A model generated the notes under the pieces. The model did not search any database and was not told the DNA's origin. It worked only from the letters and a program-made list of their open reading frames with translations. Below are positions 1 to 9,780 of a DNA stretch of 64,000 nt, one piece after another. Position 1 is the stretch's first letter. Each line of letters begins with the position of its first letter. The stretch is from an uncultured Allomuricauda sp. (GTDB lineage: Bacteria > Bacteroidota > Bacteroidia > Flavobacteriales > Flavobacteriaceae), in the NCBI RefSeq assembly GCF_947499695.1, contig NZ_CANMPQ010000001.1, positions 558,001 through 622,000 of the forward strand. Direction: 5' to 3'. The translations under genes and the position numbers were made by a program.

Positions 1-2
1 TG

Positions 3-128
3 GGCTTCCATGAAGAACCACAATGTGCAGCGGTATGCCCGGTTGATTGCTGTGTTCCTGACGAAGACAGGGTCGAAACTGAAGAAGTACTTCTTGGAAA
101 ACAGAAGTTTATGCACCCAGATGGGTAA
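3..128 (+). CDS. 4Fe-4S dicluster ferredoxin, C-terminal end (partial)
   Basis: Only the last 41 codons are inside the window; the gene starts to the left. The visible tail contains CAAVCPVDCC, the end of a bacterial ferredoxin-type 4Fe-4S binding motif (Cys followed by Cys-Pro), and then an acidic segment. Family knowledge: such proteins are small soluble electron carriers. The reading frame closes with TAA four bases before the stop of the convergent agmatinase-family gene, so the two genes end tail to tail. The redox partner cannot be inferred from this fragment. Confidence 0.85.
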   Translation, partial: GFHEEPQCAAVCPVDCCVPDEDRVETEEVLLGKQKFMHPDG

Positions 129-131
129 ATA

Positions 132-908
132 CTAAAGCATTTTAGCTGCTATTTCCTTAAATAATTTTGCGCAGACCATCGCGGTCATATCATTAATGTC
201 TCTGGTTGGGTTGTATTCAACAATATCTGCACCAACGAGCGGAGCTTCCATTTTTTGAATGATTTCAATAACCTGTCTTGTGCTTAAACCTCCTGGTTCA
301 TGATGTGAAACCCCCGGAGCATAAGCGGGATCTAGGGCGTCGATATCCAAAGAAAGATATACTGGATTTTTAAACACAGGCATTTTAAAGGCATCAAAAT
401 CTTTCATTTCGTTAATTTTTACTCCCAGCCTCTCTGCGTGAATTCTTTGTGTGTCGTTTAAAGTACGAATACCTACTTGATATAAATTTTCGACAAGGCC
501 ATTAGTCATTATGTTGTAAAATGGGCAGGCGTGGGAATATGGGTCACCCTCAAAATCTTCGTATAAATCGCCATGTGCATCGATATGTAAAATGTCCAAT
601 TTCTCATGGATTTCATAGAATGCTTTTATAATTGGAAATGTGATTGAGTGGTCCCCACCAAAGGTTATCATAGGATTCCCCAGCTCTAAATGCTTCAACG
701 TTGTTTCTGAAATATCAAAATAATCAGTGATATTGTGGTCGCCCGTGTCTTCAAATACATTGGGTGTGATTAATTGGCCATCCTCAGCGTAGTAATTTGC
801 CGAATTGCTGTGATATGCCTTTCGAATTAGAGGAGGGGCTAAACCCGGACCTCTTAGAAAAGAAGACTTTTCATCATAAACGATTCCCTGAATTGTGATT
901 TTACCCAT
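132..908 (-). CDS. Agmatinase / arginase-family ureohydrolase
   Basis: 258 aa, a binuclear manganese ureohydrolase. The metal ligands are visible: GGDHS at residues 84-88 (His87), DAHGD at 110-114 (Asp110, His112, Asp114) and the SLDIDALDP block with Asp188 and Asp190. HHEPGG at 202-207 carries the usual glutamate. Agmatinase (agmatine to putrescine and urea) is the best call, but arginase or formiminoglutamase cannot be excluded, and the protein is shorter than the typical 300 aa. The start codon lies only four bases after a TAAATTTG promoter box read on the minus strand, so the transcript may have almost no leader. Confidence 0.85.
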   Translation of the reverse strand: MGKITIQGIVYDEKSSFLRGPGLAPPLIRKAYHSNSANYYAEDGQLITPNVFEDTGDHNITDYFDISETTLKHLELGNPMITFGGDHSITFPIIKAFYEIHEKLDILHIDAHGDLYEDFEGDPYSHACPFYNIMTNGLVENLYQVGIRTLNDTQRIHAERLGVKINEMKDFDAFKMPVFKNPVYLSLDIDALDPAYAPGVSHHEPGGLSTRQVIEIIQKMEAPLVGADIVEYNPTRDINDMTAMVCAKLFKEIAAKML

Positions 909-912
909 GGCC

Positions 913-920
913 CAAATTTA
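913..920 (-). promoter_or_regulatory. TAnnTTTG promoter box for the agmatinase-family gene
   Basis: Read on the minus strand this is TAAATTTG, an exact match to the Bacteroidota -7 consensus. The G of the box is four bases from the ATG, which implies a leaderless or nearly leaderless transcript. Confidence 0.55.
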
Positions 921-987
921 AAGATTGAAAGTAAACATTGCAGATTAATTGTTCTATCAAGGAAGAATACATCCTGGTATTTCTTTT

Positions 988-995
988 TACTTTTG
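988..995 (+). promoter_or_regulatory. TAnnTTTG promoter box for the 42-aa membrane protein
   Basis: TACTTTTG matches the Bacteroidota -7 box and lies 21 bases upstream of the ATG at 1017. It supports expression of the small gene that follows. Confidence 0.55.
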
Positions 996-1016
996 CCAAA
1001 TCTTGCAACTATACAC

Positions 1017-1145
1017 ATGGAAGAAAAGAAAAAAGAGTATAAAGGATTTTGGAAAGATATTGGTTGTATCCTTTCTGTAGTTGCCATTTTGGGCATCATC
1101 ACCATAATAATCCTTGGAATCTATATGTTGTTGCAGGGACTTTAG
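1017..1145 (+). CDS. Small single-pass membrane protein (42 aa)
   Basis: A 42-codon ORF with a charged, Lys/Glu-rich N-terminus (residues 2-14) followed by one long hydrophobic helix at about 17-39 and a two-residue tail. The charge pattern suggests an N-in topology in the inner membrane. An exact TACTTTTG promoter box stands just upstream and the next gene, ychF, has its own promoter, so this looks like a separate transcription unit. I do not recognise a family. An overlapping minus-strand ORF at 854-1105 has no promoter and no plausible protein features. Confidence 0.6.
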   Translation: MEEKKKEYKGFWKDIGCILSVVAILGIITIIILGIYMLLQGL

Positions 1146-1182
1146 CTTTATAAAACATAGTTTTCTTTCTAAAACTTCAGCT

Positions 1183-1190
1183 TATATTTG
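1183..1190 (+). promoter_or_regulatory. TAnnTTTG promoter box for ychF
   Basis: TATATTTG, an exact -7 consensus match, lies 20 bases before the ychF ATG. Confidence 0.6.
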
Positions 1191-1210
1191 CAGCCTCAAA
1201 ATATGTTTAG

Positions 1211-2305
1211 ATGAAAGCTGGTATCGTAGGATTACCCAACGTAGGAAAATCAACCCTTTTCAATTGTTTGTCAAATGCCAAGGCACAAAGTGCCAATTTT
1301 CCGTTCTGTACCATAGAACCCAATATAGGTGTAGTAAACGTTCCTGACCAAAGATTGGAAAAATTGGAAGATTTAGTAAATCCGGAAAAAGTCATTCCAG
1401 CCACTGTGGAGATTGTGGATATCGCTGGATTGGTAAAGGGTGCCAGTAAAGGAGAAGGACTTGGAAACCAATTCTTGGGGAATATTCGAGAAACCGATGC
1501 CATTCTTCATGTCTTACGATGTTTTGACAATGATAATATTGTGCATGTTGATGGCTCAGTTGACCCGATGCGGGATAAAGAGACAATCGATATGGAGCTT
1601 CAACTTAAAGATTTGGAAAGCGTTGATAAGAAACTGGACAAAGTAAAACGTACTGCTAAAACCGGAAATAAAGAAGCTCAAAAAGAAGAAGCGGTCTTGA
1701 ATATACTCAAGGAAGGGCTAGAATCTGGCACATCTGTTCGTGCTATAGTAATTGATGATGATAACCGATTGGAATACGTCAAACCTTTGCAATTGATTAC
1801 AGATAAGCCCGTAATGTATGTATGCAATGTTGATGAAGGAGCTGCCACCGAAGGTAATGCCTATGTCGAAAAAGTTAAAACAGCTGTTGCCGACGAGAAT
1901 GCTGAAGTGATTTTCCTTGCGGTAGGAACCGAAGCAGATATTACTGAATTGGAAACTTACGAAGAGCGTCAGCTCTTTTTGGAAGATCTTGGGTTGAGCG
2001 AACCTGGCTCGGCTAAACTTATTCGCGGAGCATATAAATTGTTAGACCTGGAAACTTATTTTACCGCCGGTCAAAAAGAAGTTCGGGCCTGGACCATACC
2101 TGTTGGGGCGACTGCACCGCAGGCGGCTGGAGTTATCCATACCGATTTTGAAAAAGGTTTTATCCGGGCGGAAGTTATTTCTTATGATGACTATGTAAAT
2201 TACGGTAGCGAAGCAAAGGTAAAAGAAGCGGGTCGTATGCGCGTAGAAGGAAAAGAATATATTGTTAAAGACGGAGATGTGATGCATTTTCGTTTCAATG
2301 TTTAG
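1211..2305 (+). CDS. ychF: Redox-regulated ATPase YchF (OLA1/Obg family)
   Basis: 364 aa, full length for YchF, a ribosome-associated P-loop NTPase. G1 is GLPNVGKS at residues 7-14, G3 is DIAG at 70-73 and is followed by the glycine-rich KGASKGEGLG switch. The G4 motif is NVDE at 206-209 instead of NKxD; in this family that change goes with ATP rather than GTP preference. A C-terminal TGS domain (about 278-362) is recognisable by the FTAGQKEVRAW and DGDVMHFRF blocks. The gene stands alone behind its own TATATTTG promoter. Confidence 0.97.
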   Translation: MKAGIVGLPNVGKSTLFNCLSNAKAQSANFPFCTIEPNIGVVNVPDQRLEKLEDLVNPEKVIPATVEIVDIAGLVKGASKGEGLGNQFLGNIRETDAILHVLRCFDNDNIVHVDGSVDPMRDKETIDMELQLKDLESVDKKLDKVKRTAKTGNKEAQKEEAVLNILKEGLESGTSVRAIVIDDDNRLEYVKPLQLITDKPVMYVCNVDEGAATEGNAYVEKVKTAVADENAEVIFLAVGTEADITELETYEERQLFLEDLGLSEPGSAKLIRGAYKLLDLETYFTAGQKEVRAWTIPVGATAPQAAGVIHTDFEKGFIRAEVISYDDYVNYGSEAKVKEAGRMRVEGKEYIVKDGDVMHFRFNV

Positions 2306-2406
2306 GGAATTATAGTTATATCAACAGTATTTGTTGATTACTTTCCCTTGTCCATACTTTTATTTTTAGCTCTAAATTTTATATTAGCGAGGATTAACCC
2401 TTACTA

Positions 2407-4257
2407 ATGGCACAAACCCAGTATACAGAGGATAATATTCGTTCGTTGGATTGGAAGGAGCATATCCGCATGCGTCCCGGAATGTATATTGGTAAGCTCG
2501 GTGATGGATCTTCAGCCGATGACGGCATCTATATTCTTCTTAAAGAGGTCATTGACAACTGTATTGATGAATTCGTTATGGGTGCCGGAAAGACGATTGA
2601 AATCAATATTCGAGAAAATACGGTTCATGTTAGGGATTATGGTCGGGGGATTCCCTTAGGGAAAGTTGTGGATGTTGTGTCCAAAATGAATACAGGTGGA
2701 AAGTATGATACCCGAGCGTTTAAGAAATCTGTTGGATTAAATGGAGTGGGTACAAAGGCGGTAAATGCGCTTTCCAATTTTTTTAAAGTCGAATCTGTTA
2801 GAGATGGACAATTAAAAGCAGCTGAATTCAAAGCGGGAAATTTAGTAGAGGAGGAGCTGGTCGATTCCACGAAGCGCAGAGGAACCAAAGTAAGTTTTGT
2901 TCCTGATGAATCCATTTTTAAGAAATATAGATATCGAAACGAGTATGTGGAACGCATGCTCAAAAACTATGTGTACCTTAATCCAGGGCTGACCATTGTA
3001 TTTAATGGCGAAAAGTTCTTTTCAGAAAATGGGTTGAGGGATTTATTGGAGGATAACAATAATCAGGAAGACTTTCTATATCCTATCATACATTTAAAAG
3101 GCGACGACATTGAGGTAGCCATTACCCATAGCAGAACACAATACAGTGAAGAATACCACTCCTTTGTAAATGGTCAACATACAACACAAGGAGGAACGCA
3201 TCAAGCCGCTTTTAGAGAAGCCATAGTAAAGACCATCCGCGACTTTTATGGAAAAAATTATGACGCTTCAGATATCAGAAAATCAATCGTTTCTGCTATT
3301 TCCATTAAAGTAATGGAACCTGTTTTTGAGAGTCAGACGAAGACCAAACTGGGCTCTACGGATATGGGTGGAAAGCTGCCTACAGTGCGGACATACATTA
3401 ATGACTTTATTGGAAAGTACCTTGATAACTACCTTCATAAAAATCAAACTACCGCAGAAGCAATTCAGCGTAAAATTGTTCAAGCAGAGAAGGAACGAAA
3501 AGAACTTTCTGGTATTCGGAAATTGGCCCGTGATCGTGCCAAAAAAGCGAGTTTGCACAACAAAAAGCTTAGGGATTGCCGTGTCCATCTTCAGGATATG
3601 AAGAAAGATAGAAGATTGGAGTCAACTCTGTTTATAACTGAGGGAGATTCAGCTTCAGGTTCAATTACCAAATCTAGGGATGTTAATACTCAAGCCGTTT
3701 TTAGTTTACGTGGAAAGCCCTTGAATTCTTATGGAATGTCCAAAAAGATTGTATATGAAAATGAAGAATTCAATCTTTTGCAAGCGGCATTGAACATTGA
3801 AGAGTCCATGGAAGATTTGCGCTATAACAATATTGTTATTGCTACAGACGCTGATGTCGATGGGATGCATATTCGCTTGCTATTGATTACATTTTTCTTG
3901 CAATTTTTCCCAGAGTTGATAAAAGAAAACCATCTATATATTCTTCAAACCCCGCTTTTTAGAGTACGAAATAAAAAAGAAACCATTTATTGCTACAGTG
4001 AAGAGGAAAGAAGAAATGCCATTCAAAAACTTATAGGGAAGCCAGAAATTACCCGATTTAAGGGGTTAGGTGAAATTTCCCCGGATGAATTCCAACACTT
4101 TATTGGAGATGATATTCGCCTTGAACCTGTAATGTTGGACAAAGCAATGAGCATAGATAATTTACTGAAGTTTTATATGGGGAAAAACACCCCTGACCGA
4201 CAAGAATTTATTATTAAAAATCTTAAAGTAGAACTTGATTTAGTTGAAGAAAAATAA
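2407..4257 (+). CDS. parE: DNA topoisomerase IV subunit B
   Basis: 616 aa, the ATPase subunit of a type IIA topoisomerase that decatenates daughter chromosomes. The GHKL ATPase domain shows Glu47/Asn51 in KEVIDN, the DYGRGIP block (77-83) and the ATP lid GLNGVGTKA (110-118). The TOPRIM domain has ITEGDSASG near residue 408 and DADVDGMH near 480, with the catalytic Glu and metal-binding Asp residues. ParE rather than GyrB is inferred from length and from the adjacent parC, 31 bases downstream, which makes a two-gene operon. Confidence 0.95.
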   Translation: MAQTQYTEDNIRSLDWKEHIRMRPGMYIGKLGDGSSADDGIYILLKEVIDNCIDEFVMGAGKTIEINIRENTVHVRDYGRGIPLGKVVDVVSKMNTGGKYDTRAFKKSVGLNGVGTKAVNALSNFFKVESVRDGQLKAAEFKAGNLVEEELVDSTKRRGTKVSFVPDESIFKKYRYRNEYVERMLKNYVYLNPGLTIVFNGEKFFSENGLRDLLEDNNNQEDFLYPIIHLKGDDIEVAITHSRTQYSEEYHSFVNGQHTTQGGTHQAAFREAIVKTIRDFYGKNYDASDIRKSIVSAISIKVMEPVFESQTKTKLGSTDMGGKLPTVRTYINDFIGKYLDNYLHKNQTTAEAIQRKIVQAEKERKELSGIRKLARDRAKKASLHNKKLRDCRVHLQDMKKDRRLESTLFITEGDSASGSITKSRDVNTQAVFSLRGKPLNSYGMSKKIVYENEEFNLLQAALNIEESMEDLRYNNIVIATDADVDGMHIRLLLITFFLQFFPELIKENHLYILQTPLFRVRNKKETIYCYSEEERRNAIQKLIGKPEITRFKGLGEISPDEFQHFIGDDIRLEPVMLDKAMSIDNLLKFYMGKNTPDRQEFIIKNLKVELDLVEEK

Positions 4258-4288
4258 CTATAAATCAGATAAATGTATCCCCTTCTAA

Positions 4289-6916
4289 ATGGAAGAGAAT
4301 GAAGATTTGAATGATGAAGGTTTAGAAAACCAAGACAGTTCCCAGGATAGCCTTACCAGGGTTACGGGCATGTACAAGGATTGGTTTTTGGACTATGCCT
4401 CTTATGTTATTTTAGAACGCGCAGTTCCTGCTATTGAAGATGGTTTTAAACCTGTCCAGCGCAGAATAATGCACGCCCTGAAAGAATTGGATGATGGTAG
4501 ATACAACAAAGTTGCCAACGTTGTAGGGCACACCATGCAGTACCATCCCCACGGTGACGCTAGTATAGCCGATGCCATGGTTCAAATTGGTCAGAAAGAC
4601 CTCCTAATTGACACTCAAGGAAACTGGGGTAACATTCTCACTGGGGACAGTGCAGCAGCATCAAGATATATTGAAGCCAGACTCTCAAAATTTGGGTTGG
4701 AGGTAGTTTACAGTCCTAAAATCACAGAATGGCAATTGTCATATGATGGAAGGAAAAAAGAACCTGTCAATCTACCAGTAAAATTCCCTTTGTTGCTGGC
4801 TCAGGGTGCAGAAGGTATTGCAGTTGGGCTTTCAACTAAAATACTACCACACAATTTCAATGAATTGATTGATGCTTCAATCAAGCATTTGAAGGGGCAG
4901 CGTTTTAAGCTGTTTCCGGATTTTCCAACAGCAGGCATTATTGATGTCACCAATTATAATGAAGGTTTGCGAGGAGGTAAGGTTCGTGTTAGGGCGAAAA
5001 TATCCACCTACGATAAAAACACCTTGGTCATCAAGGAAATACCCTATGGAACCAATACGTCATCCTTAATAGATTCCATATTAAAGGCCAATGATAAAGG
5101 GAAAATCAAAATCAAAAGGATTGAGGATAATACCGCTGCGGAAGTTGAGATTTTGGTCCATTTACCTAGTGGAATCTCCCCAGACAAAACTATAGATGCA
5201 TTGTATGCATTCACCTCTTGCGAGTCGTCAATTTCGCCTTTGGGATGTATCATTGAGGATAATAAGCCCCTGTTTATTGGAGTCCGTGAAATGCTGGAGC
5301 GTTCAACAGATTATACCGTTGAACTTTTAAAAGCAGAGCTTGAAATTCAATTGAGTGAACTGGAAGAACAATGGCACTTTGCTTCTTTGGAACGCATTTT
5401 TATTGAAAACAGAATTTACCGTGATATTGAGGAAGAAGAGACCTGGGAAGGAGTTATCGCGGCTATAGATAAAGGACTAAAACCTTATACAAAGAACCTT
5501 AAAAGAGCTGTAACCGAAGAAGACATTGTTCGGTTAACGGAAATCCGAATCAAAAGAATCTCCAAATTCGATTTGGAAAAAGCGCAGCAATTGATTGAAA
5601 GCTTGGATGAGCGCATTGACCAAACCAAACACCACTTGGAACATTTGGTGGACTATGCCATAGATTATTTCAAAGAGCTTAAAAAGAAATATGGTACAGG
5701 TCGCGAACGCAAGTCTGAAATAAAGATTTTCGACGATATTGAAGCTACAAAAGTGGTGATCCGAAACACAAAGTTGTATGTGAATCGCGAGGAAGGATTC
5801 ATAGGCACTTCTTTAAGAAAAGATGAGTATGTTACCGATTGCAGCGACATCGACGATATCATTGTCTTTACCAAAAAAGGGGAGATGATGGTCACCAAGG
5901 TAGATTCCAAAACCTTTATTGGCAAGAACATTATCCATGTTAGTGTTTTTAAGAAGAAGGATAGCCGGACGACCTACAATATGATTTATAAGGACGGTAA
6001 AGGAGGCCCTTCCTATATCAAAAGATTTAATGTCACTGGTGTAACTCGAGATAAAATGTATCAACTGGCTGGAGGAAAACCTTCTGCCGAAGCGCTTTAT
6101 TTTTCAGCTAATCCAAATGGTGAAGCCGAAGTGATTACGGTGTTACTTCGCCAATCAGGAAGTATTAAGAAATTAAAATGGGATCTTGATTTTGCGGATT
6201 TAATGATAAAGGGAAGAGCGTCCAAAGGGAATTTGGTCACTAAATATGCCGTAAAACGTATAGAGTTGAAGGAAAAGGGGGTTTCCACATTGAAGCCCAG
6301 AAAAATATGGTTCGATGACATCGTGGGCAGATTAAATGTTGATGGAAGGGGTGAGCTTTTAGGTGATTTTAAAGGAGATGACTTATTGTTGGTGATAGAT
6401 CAAAAAGGGAAAGTGAAAACGATTCCGCCAGATTTACTGACCAGGTTTACTGATGACATGATCGTATTGGAAAAGTGGAATCCTAAAAAACCCATCTCTG
6501 TTGTACATTATGAAGGAGAGAAGGAGCGATATTATATAAAACGTTTCCTGATAGAAAATGCAAACAAAGAGGAGTTGGTAATTTCGGAGCATCCCAAATC
6601 ACTCATGGAATTGGTTTCCACGGACTGGAGACCGATGATTGAGATAGAATTTCCTAAGCCAAGAGGAAAGGAAGCCAAACCGAACCAGCAAGTAGATGTA
6701 GAAAGCTTTATTTCATTAAAAGGCATCAAAGCTATCGGGAATCAGTTAACCGCTGAAAAGGTTAAAAATATAAATGCGTTGGAACCACTTCCCTTCGAAG
6801 AGCCAAAAGAGGCTCAACCAGAGGAAATAGAAGTTATTGACGAAGAACGAATTGGTATTTCTAAAGATAATACGAATACAAAGGATGAAGATTCCGAACA
6901 AACCACTTTGTTTTGA
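4289..6916 (+). CDS. parC: DNA topoisomerase IV subunit A
   Basis: 875 aa, the DNA-cleaving subunit. The catalytic tyrosine is Tyr127 in SRYIEARL, preceded by the HTMQYHPHGD block (81-90) that belongs to the quinolone-resistance region. A long winged-helix/tower core is followed by a C-terminal beta-pinwheel (from about 500) and a disordered acidic tail rich in Glu and Asp. No GyrA-box signature was noticed in the C-terminal part, which fits ParC rather than GyrA. It is cotranscribed with parE. Confidence 0.95.
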   Translation: MEENEDLNDEGLENQDSSQDSLTRVTGMYKDWFLDYASYVILERAVPAIEDGFKPVQRRIMHALKELDDGRYNKVANVVGHTMQYHPHGDASIADAMVQIGQKDLLIDTQGNWGNILTGDSAAASRYIEARLSKFGLEVVYSPKITEWQLSYDGRKKEPVNLPVKFPLLLAQGAEGIAVGLSTKILPHNFNELIDASIKHLKGQRFKLFPDFPTAGIIDVTNYNEGLRGGKVRVRAKISTYDKNTLVIKEIPYGTNTSSLIDSILKANDKGKIKIKRIEDNTAAEVEILVHLPSGISPDKTIDALYAFTSCESSISPLGCIIEDNKPLFIGVREMLERSTDYTVELLKAELEIQLSELEEQWHFASLERIFIENRIYRDIEEEETWEGVIAAIDKGLKPYTKNLKRAVTEEDIVRLTEIRIKRISKFDLEKAQQLIESLDERIDQTKHHLEHLVDYAIDYFKELKKKYGTGRERKSEIKIFDDIEATKVVIRNTKLYVNREEGFIGTSLRKDEYVTDCSDIDDIIVFTKKGEMMVTKVDSKTFIGKNIIHVSVFKKKDSRTTYNMIYKDGKGGPSYIKRFNVTGVTRDKMYQLAGGKPSAEALYFSANPNGEAEVITVLLRQSGSIKKLKWDLDFADLMIKGRASKGNLVTKYAVKRIELKEKGVSTLKPRKIWFDDIVGRLNVDGRGELLGDFKGDDLLLVIDQKGKVKTIPPDLLTRFTDDMIVLEKWNPKKPISVVHYEGEKERYYIKRFLIENANKEELVISEHPKSLMELVSTDWRPMIEIEFPKPRGKEAKPNQQVDVESFISLKGIKAIGNQLTAEKVKNINALEPLPFEEPKEAQPEEIEVIDEERIGISKDNTNTKDEDSEQTTLF

Positions 6917-6978
6917 TATTTTATTCCGCTATTTTGCCGAATAAGCTATACCAACTAAACTAACACTTATATATTTTT

Positions 6979-7935
6979 ATGGATTTTACAAACCCGCTGG
7001 TTTACGGCGTTCCCGTTTTTATTGCTTTTATTTTAGTCGAACTTACGTATAGTAAAACGCACGGGGATGATCACCTCTACAACTGGAAAGATCTAGCAGC
7101 TAGCGGTTTCATGGGTATTGGGTCTGCGTTATTGGGCCCTTTGTTCAAGGTTATCTTTGCTATCGTACTTTTTGAACAGGTTTATGAACTTTGGAATCCT
7201 ATGGTAGATGGAACCAGGACCAATCTTTTAGGGTATGAATCCTTTGGTTATGCCTGGTACATATGGATAATATGTCAGCTTGCCGATGATTTTACATACT
7301 ATTGGTTCCATAGAGCAAATCATGAGATTAGAATTCTATGGGCGGCACATATAGTGCACCATTCCTCAGATAATTTCAATTTGGGAACGGCAGTTCGAAA
7401 TGGCTGGTTCACTATTCTTTACAAACCACTTTTTTACATGTGGATGCCTGCAATTGGCTTTCCCCCAGAAATGGTAGTGGTTTGCCTTGGGATTGAAGCA
7501 CTTTGGCAATTTCAATTGCATTCGGTTTATGTGCCCAAAATGGGATTCATTGAAAAAATCTTCAATACCCATACCATGCATCAGGTGCACCATGCGCAGA
7601 ATGTGGAATATTTGGATAAAAACCATGGGGGTTTCTTAAACATCTTCGATAAATTGTTTGGAACCTGGAAGGAGCTAGATGATGATATTGATGTAAAATA
7701 TGGTGTAATTCATTCTCCTGAATCATATAATCCTGTGGTTATACTTACCCATGAATTCAAGGATATTTGGAATGATGTAAAGAAGTCTAAAAAGCTATCA
7801 CACAAACTCATGTATATTTTTGGCCCTCCAGGATGGAGTCATGACGGTAGTACTTTAACCGTGAAACAGCAGCAAAAACTTTATGAACAACATAAAGTTT
7901 CGCATCCTGAACTGGCTTATAATAGACCGAATTAA
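6979..7935 (+). CDS. Sterol desaturase / fatty acid hydroxylase family membrane protein
   Basis: 318 aa with N-terminal membrane helices (about 8-22, 42-68, 90-110) and the eight-histidine-type di-iron signature of the fatty acid hydroxylase superfamily: HRANH (111-115), HIVHH (124-128) and HQVHH (201-205). Members insert oxygen into lipid chains at the inner membrane; the substrate here is unknown. The gene follows parC by 62 bases without an obvious terminator, and its stop abuts the stop of the convergent terC-like gene. Confidence 0.88.
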   Translation: MDFTNPLVYGVPVFIAFILVELTYSKTHGDDHLYNWKDLAASGFMGIGSALLGPLFKVIFAIVLFEQVYELWNPMVDGTRTNLLGYESFGYAWYIWIICQLADDFTYYWFHRANHEIRILWAAHIVHHSSDNFNLGTAVRNGWFTILYKPLFYMWMPAIGFPPEMVVVCLGIEALWQFQLHSVYVPKMGFIEKIFNTHTMHQVHHAQNVEYLDKNHGGFLNIFDKLFGTWKELDDDIDVKYGVIHSPESYNPVVILTHEFKDIWNDVKKSKKLSHKLMYIFGPPGWSHDGSTLTVKQQQKLYEQHKVSHPELAYNRPN

Positions 7936-8748
7936 TTATTCTTCAGCTACTTCTTGTCCTTTTGTTTTATTCTTTTTCATTCGAAGATCAAAGAATTCAA
8001 CCATTAGCGAGAATGCTATGGCAAAATAGAGATAACCTTTCGGAATAGAGCCCACCTCATTATCGAATACAATCAAATGGGATAGGTGTGCAGCTTCCGC
8101 AATTAACATAAAGCCAATTAGGATAAGAAAAGACAATCCCAACACTTGAACTGACGGATGCCTATTCACAAACTCACCAACAGGATTGGCAAATACCATC
8201 ATTATGACTACGGAGACAACAACAGCAGTAATCATCAATATTAAGGCGTCTGTAGGATTCGGAGAAATACCGTTCGTCATTCCAATAGCGGTAAGAATGG
8301 AATCAAAAGAGAAAACAATGTTTATTACCGTTATTTGAATTATGGCATTGGTCAAAGATGAAGACCTGGATTTAGTTACCTCTCGCTCATCGTGCCCTCT
8401 GTCCTCAATTTTTTCATGAATTTCCTTGGTGCTCTTATACAACAGAAACAGTCCGCCCAAAAACAAAATTACTGCTTGCCAGCTGATGCCTCCGGTAATC
8501 CAGCCTTCATCCAGAACCAAAAAAGGCTTTTTCATTTTGGTAAGCCATGTAATCCCAAAGAGCAGTAGAATCCGCATCCCCATAGCGAGCACCAATCCGA
8601 TATTGGTAGCCTTTTTTCTATCTTTTTTTTCTAGCTTTCCTGCGGCAATTGATATGAAAATAATATTGTCTATCCCTAAAATAATCTCTAAGAAGGTTAG
8701 CGTAAGTAGTGCCATCCAGGCATCCGGGCTGGTAAAGATTTCAAACAT
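7936..8748 (-). CDS. TerC family integral membrane protein
   Basis: 270 aa with about seven hydrophobic segments. The two diagnostic acidic membrane motifs are present: EIILGIDN at residues 21-28 and a second copy, VFSFDSILTAIG, near 145-157, reflecting the internal duplication of the family. TerC/Alx-type proteins export metals, manganese being the best supported cargo, and often act in metal homeostasis at the cell envelope. The C-terminal tail is basic and charged. The upstream lipoprotein gene ends two bases before this start, so the two are probably one operon. Confidence 0.9.
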   Translation of the reverse strand: MFEIFTSPDAWMALLTLTFLEIILGIDNIIFISIAAGKLEKKDRKKATNIGLVLAMGMRILLLFGITWLTKMKKPFLVLDEGWITGGISWQAVILFLGGLFLLYKSTKEIHEKIEDRGHDEREVTKSRSSSLTNAIIQITVINIVFSFDSILTAIGMTNGISPNPTDALILMITAVVVSVVIMMVFANPVGEFVNRHPSVQVLGLSFLILIGFMLIAEAAHLSHLIVFDNEVGSIPKGYLYFAIAFSLMVEFFDLRMKKNKTKGQEVAEE

Positions 8749-8750
8749 GG

Positions 8751-9128
8751 TCAGTGTTTTTTAAAAGCGGTTCCTTTAAATTTTCGTTTATCGCCTATGG
8801 CGTTATATTCAAATGTATAAGAAGAATCTGAAGTTGTCAATATTTTTATGTGTATCGATTTTTCTTCAGCTTTGTTTTTGGGATTCAAATTCTTTAGAAC
8901 ATACTCACACTCATTAATCCATCTTACCGATGAGCTATCTCGTTTGCCCTCGAAAAAATCAACTTCCAGATTTGAACTCCTTACAAAAGTGGTGGTTTTC
9001 TCTTCGCCATCAATAGTAGTTGTAAATGAAAATTCTCCAGTCTTGAAATTGCTACAGTTGCGTTCTGGTGGTTTTTGACAGGATTCCAAAAATACAAGTC
9101 CTGTTAAAAGAAAAACTAGTCTAAACAT
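8751..9128 (-). CDS. Small conserved lipoprotein (not a topoisomerase)
   Basis: 125 aa with a signal peptide (1-16) and a lipobox ending LESC (Cys17), so it is expected to be anchored in the envelope. The mature part is a small mixed beta domain with a conserved Cys in NECEY and no catalytic motif I can name. From memory, homologues in flavobacterial genomes sometimes carry the label 'DNA topoisomerase IV', perhaps through proximity to parC; nothing in the sequence supports that. It precedes the terC gene by two bases. Confidence 0.75.
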   Translation of the reverse strand: MFRLVFLLTGLVFLESCQKPPERNCSNFKTGEFSFTTTIDGEEKTTTFVRSSNLEVDFFEGKRDSSSVRWINECEYVLKNLNPKNKAEEKSIHIKILTTSDSSYTFEYNAIGDKRKFKGTAFKKH

Positions 9129-9173
9129 AGACGCAAATTACGACCAAAGAATGAAATTCGAGAACAAGCTCTC

Positions 9174-9539
9174 CTATTTTTTTGCATTGAAAGATTCGAA
9201 GGAACCGTCAGAATAAAAAATGACAATTTTTACTGCTTCTTTATTATTTTGGGGGGTAGTGGGCTCAACTTTAGATATTGGGTCATTCTGAACTTCAACG
9301 ATATTATCGGTTATATCTTCCGTCGGAAATTGTCCCTTTCCATTCAAAAGCCAATATAAATTTACCTCGGGGTAGGTTTGAACAACTTTTAAAACAAAAT
9401 CAAGACTTGGCTTGTTTCTGCCTTTTAGTAAATGAGAGATACTCGAACGTTGTACCCCAATCTTATCCGCAAAGGATGAAACTGTAAGTCCATAATGCTC
9501 AATTATTGTACGAATACGTTTTGCTATTAAATCGTTCAC
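9174..9539 (-). CDS. XRE-family helix-turn-helix transcriptional regulator
   Basis: 121 aa. Residues about 5-62 form a lambda-repressor-type HTH (ADKIGVQRSSISHLLKGRNKPS), followed by a linker and a short C-terminal segment ending in a beta-like VKIVIFYSDGSFESF strand pair. No enzymatic or ligand-binding domain is obvious. It is transcribed away from the M14 peptidase gene across a 272-base AT-rich spacer that holds three similar dyads, so autoregulation and control of the peptidase are plausible inferences. Confidence 0.85.
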   Translation of the reverse strand: MNDLIAKRIRTIIEHYGLTVSSFADKIGVQRSSISHLLKGRNKPSLDFVLKVVQTYPEVNLYWLLNGKGQFPTEDITDNIVEVQNDPISKVEPTTPQNNKEAVKIVIFYSDGSFESFNAKK

Positions 9540-9693
9540 AATTGTATATTATCGTTATGTAAAAGTAGTCAAATGGGCATGGCTTAACAAACGAGTACTC
9601 CAATTTTCATAACTGCAGCTTGATATTCATACATTATATGATGCAATTTAAATACCTCATAATCAAATGATTGAAACTACCAATTTGTTGCTA

Positions 9694-9707
9694 TTTACAT
9701 TTGTGAA
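9694..9707. promoter_or_regulatory. Dyad copy 1 (TTTAC-N4-GTGAA)
   Basis: TTTACATTTGTGAA contains an exact TACATTTG promoter box at 9696-9703 inside an imperfect TTTAC/GTAAA dyad. It is the first of three similar sites between the XRE gene and the M14 peptidase gene. Confidence 0.4.
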
Positions 9708-9756
9708 TTATTATGCTCTAAAACGGATAAAAAGATAACAAGCACCTTCTCTTTGA

Positions 9757-9770
9757 TTTACATTTGTAAC
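9757..9770. promoter_or_regulatory. Dyad copy 2 (TTTAC-N4-GTAAC)
   Basis: TTTACATTTGTAAC, again with an embedded TACATTTG box (9759-9766). It starts 63 bases after copy 1 and 24 bases before copy 3. Confidence 0.4.
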
Positions 9771-9780
9771 GATTTTATGA

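Noticed and set aside
854..1105. Minus-strand 83-aa ORF overlapping the agmatinase-family start and the 42-aa gene
   Set aside because: It covers both real genes and their promoter boxes on the other strand and has no recognisable domain.
2320..2338. 7-bp hairpin after ychF as a terminator
   Set aside because: The stem is short, with a 5-base loop, and no T run follows, so I did not call it a terminator.
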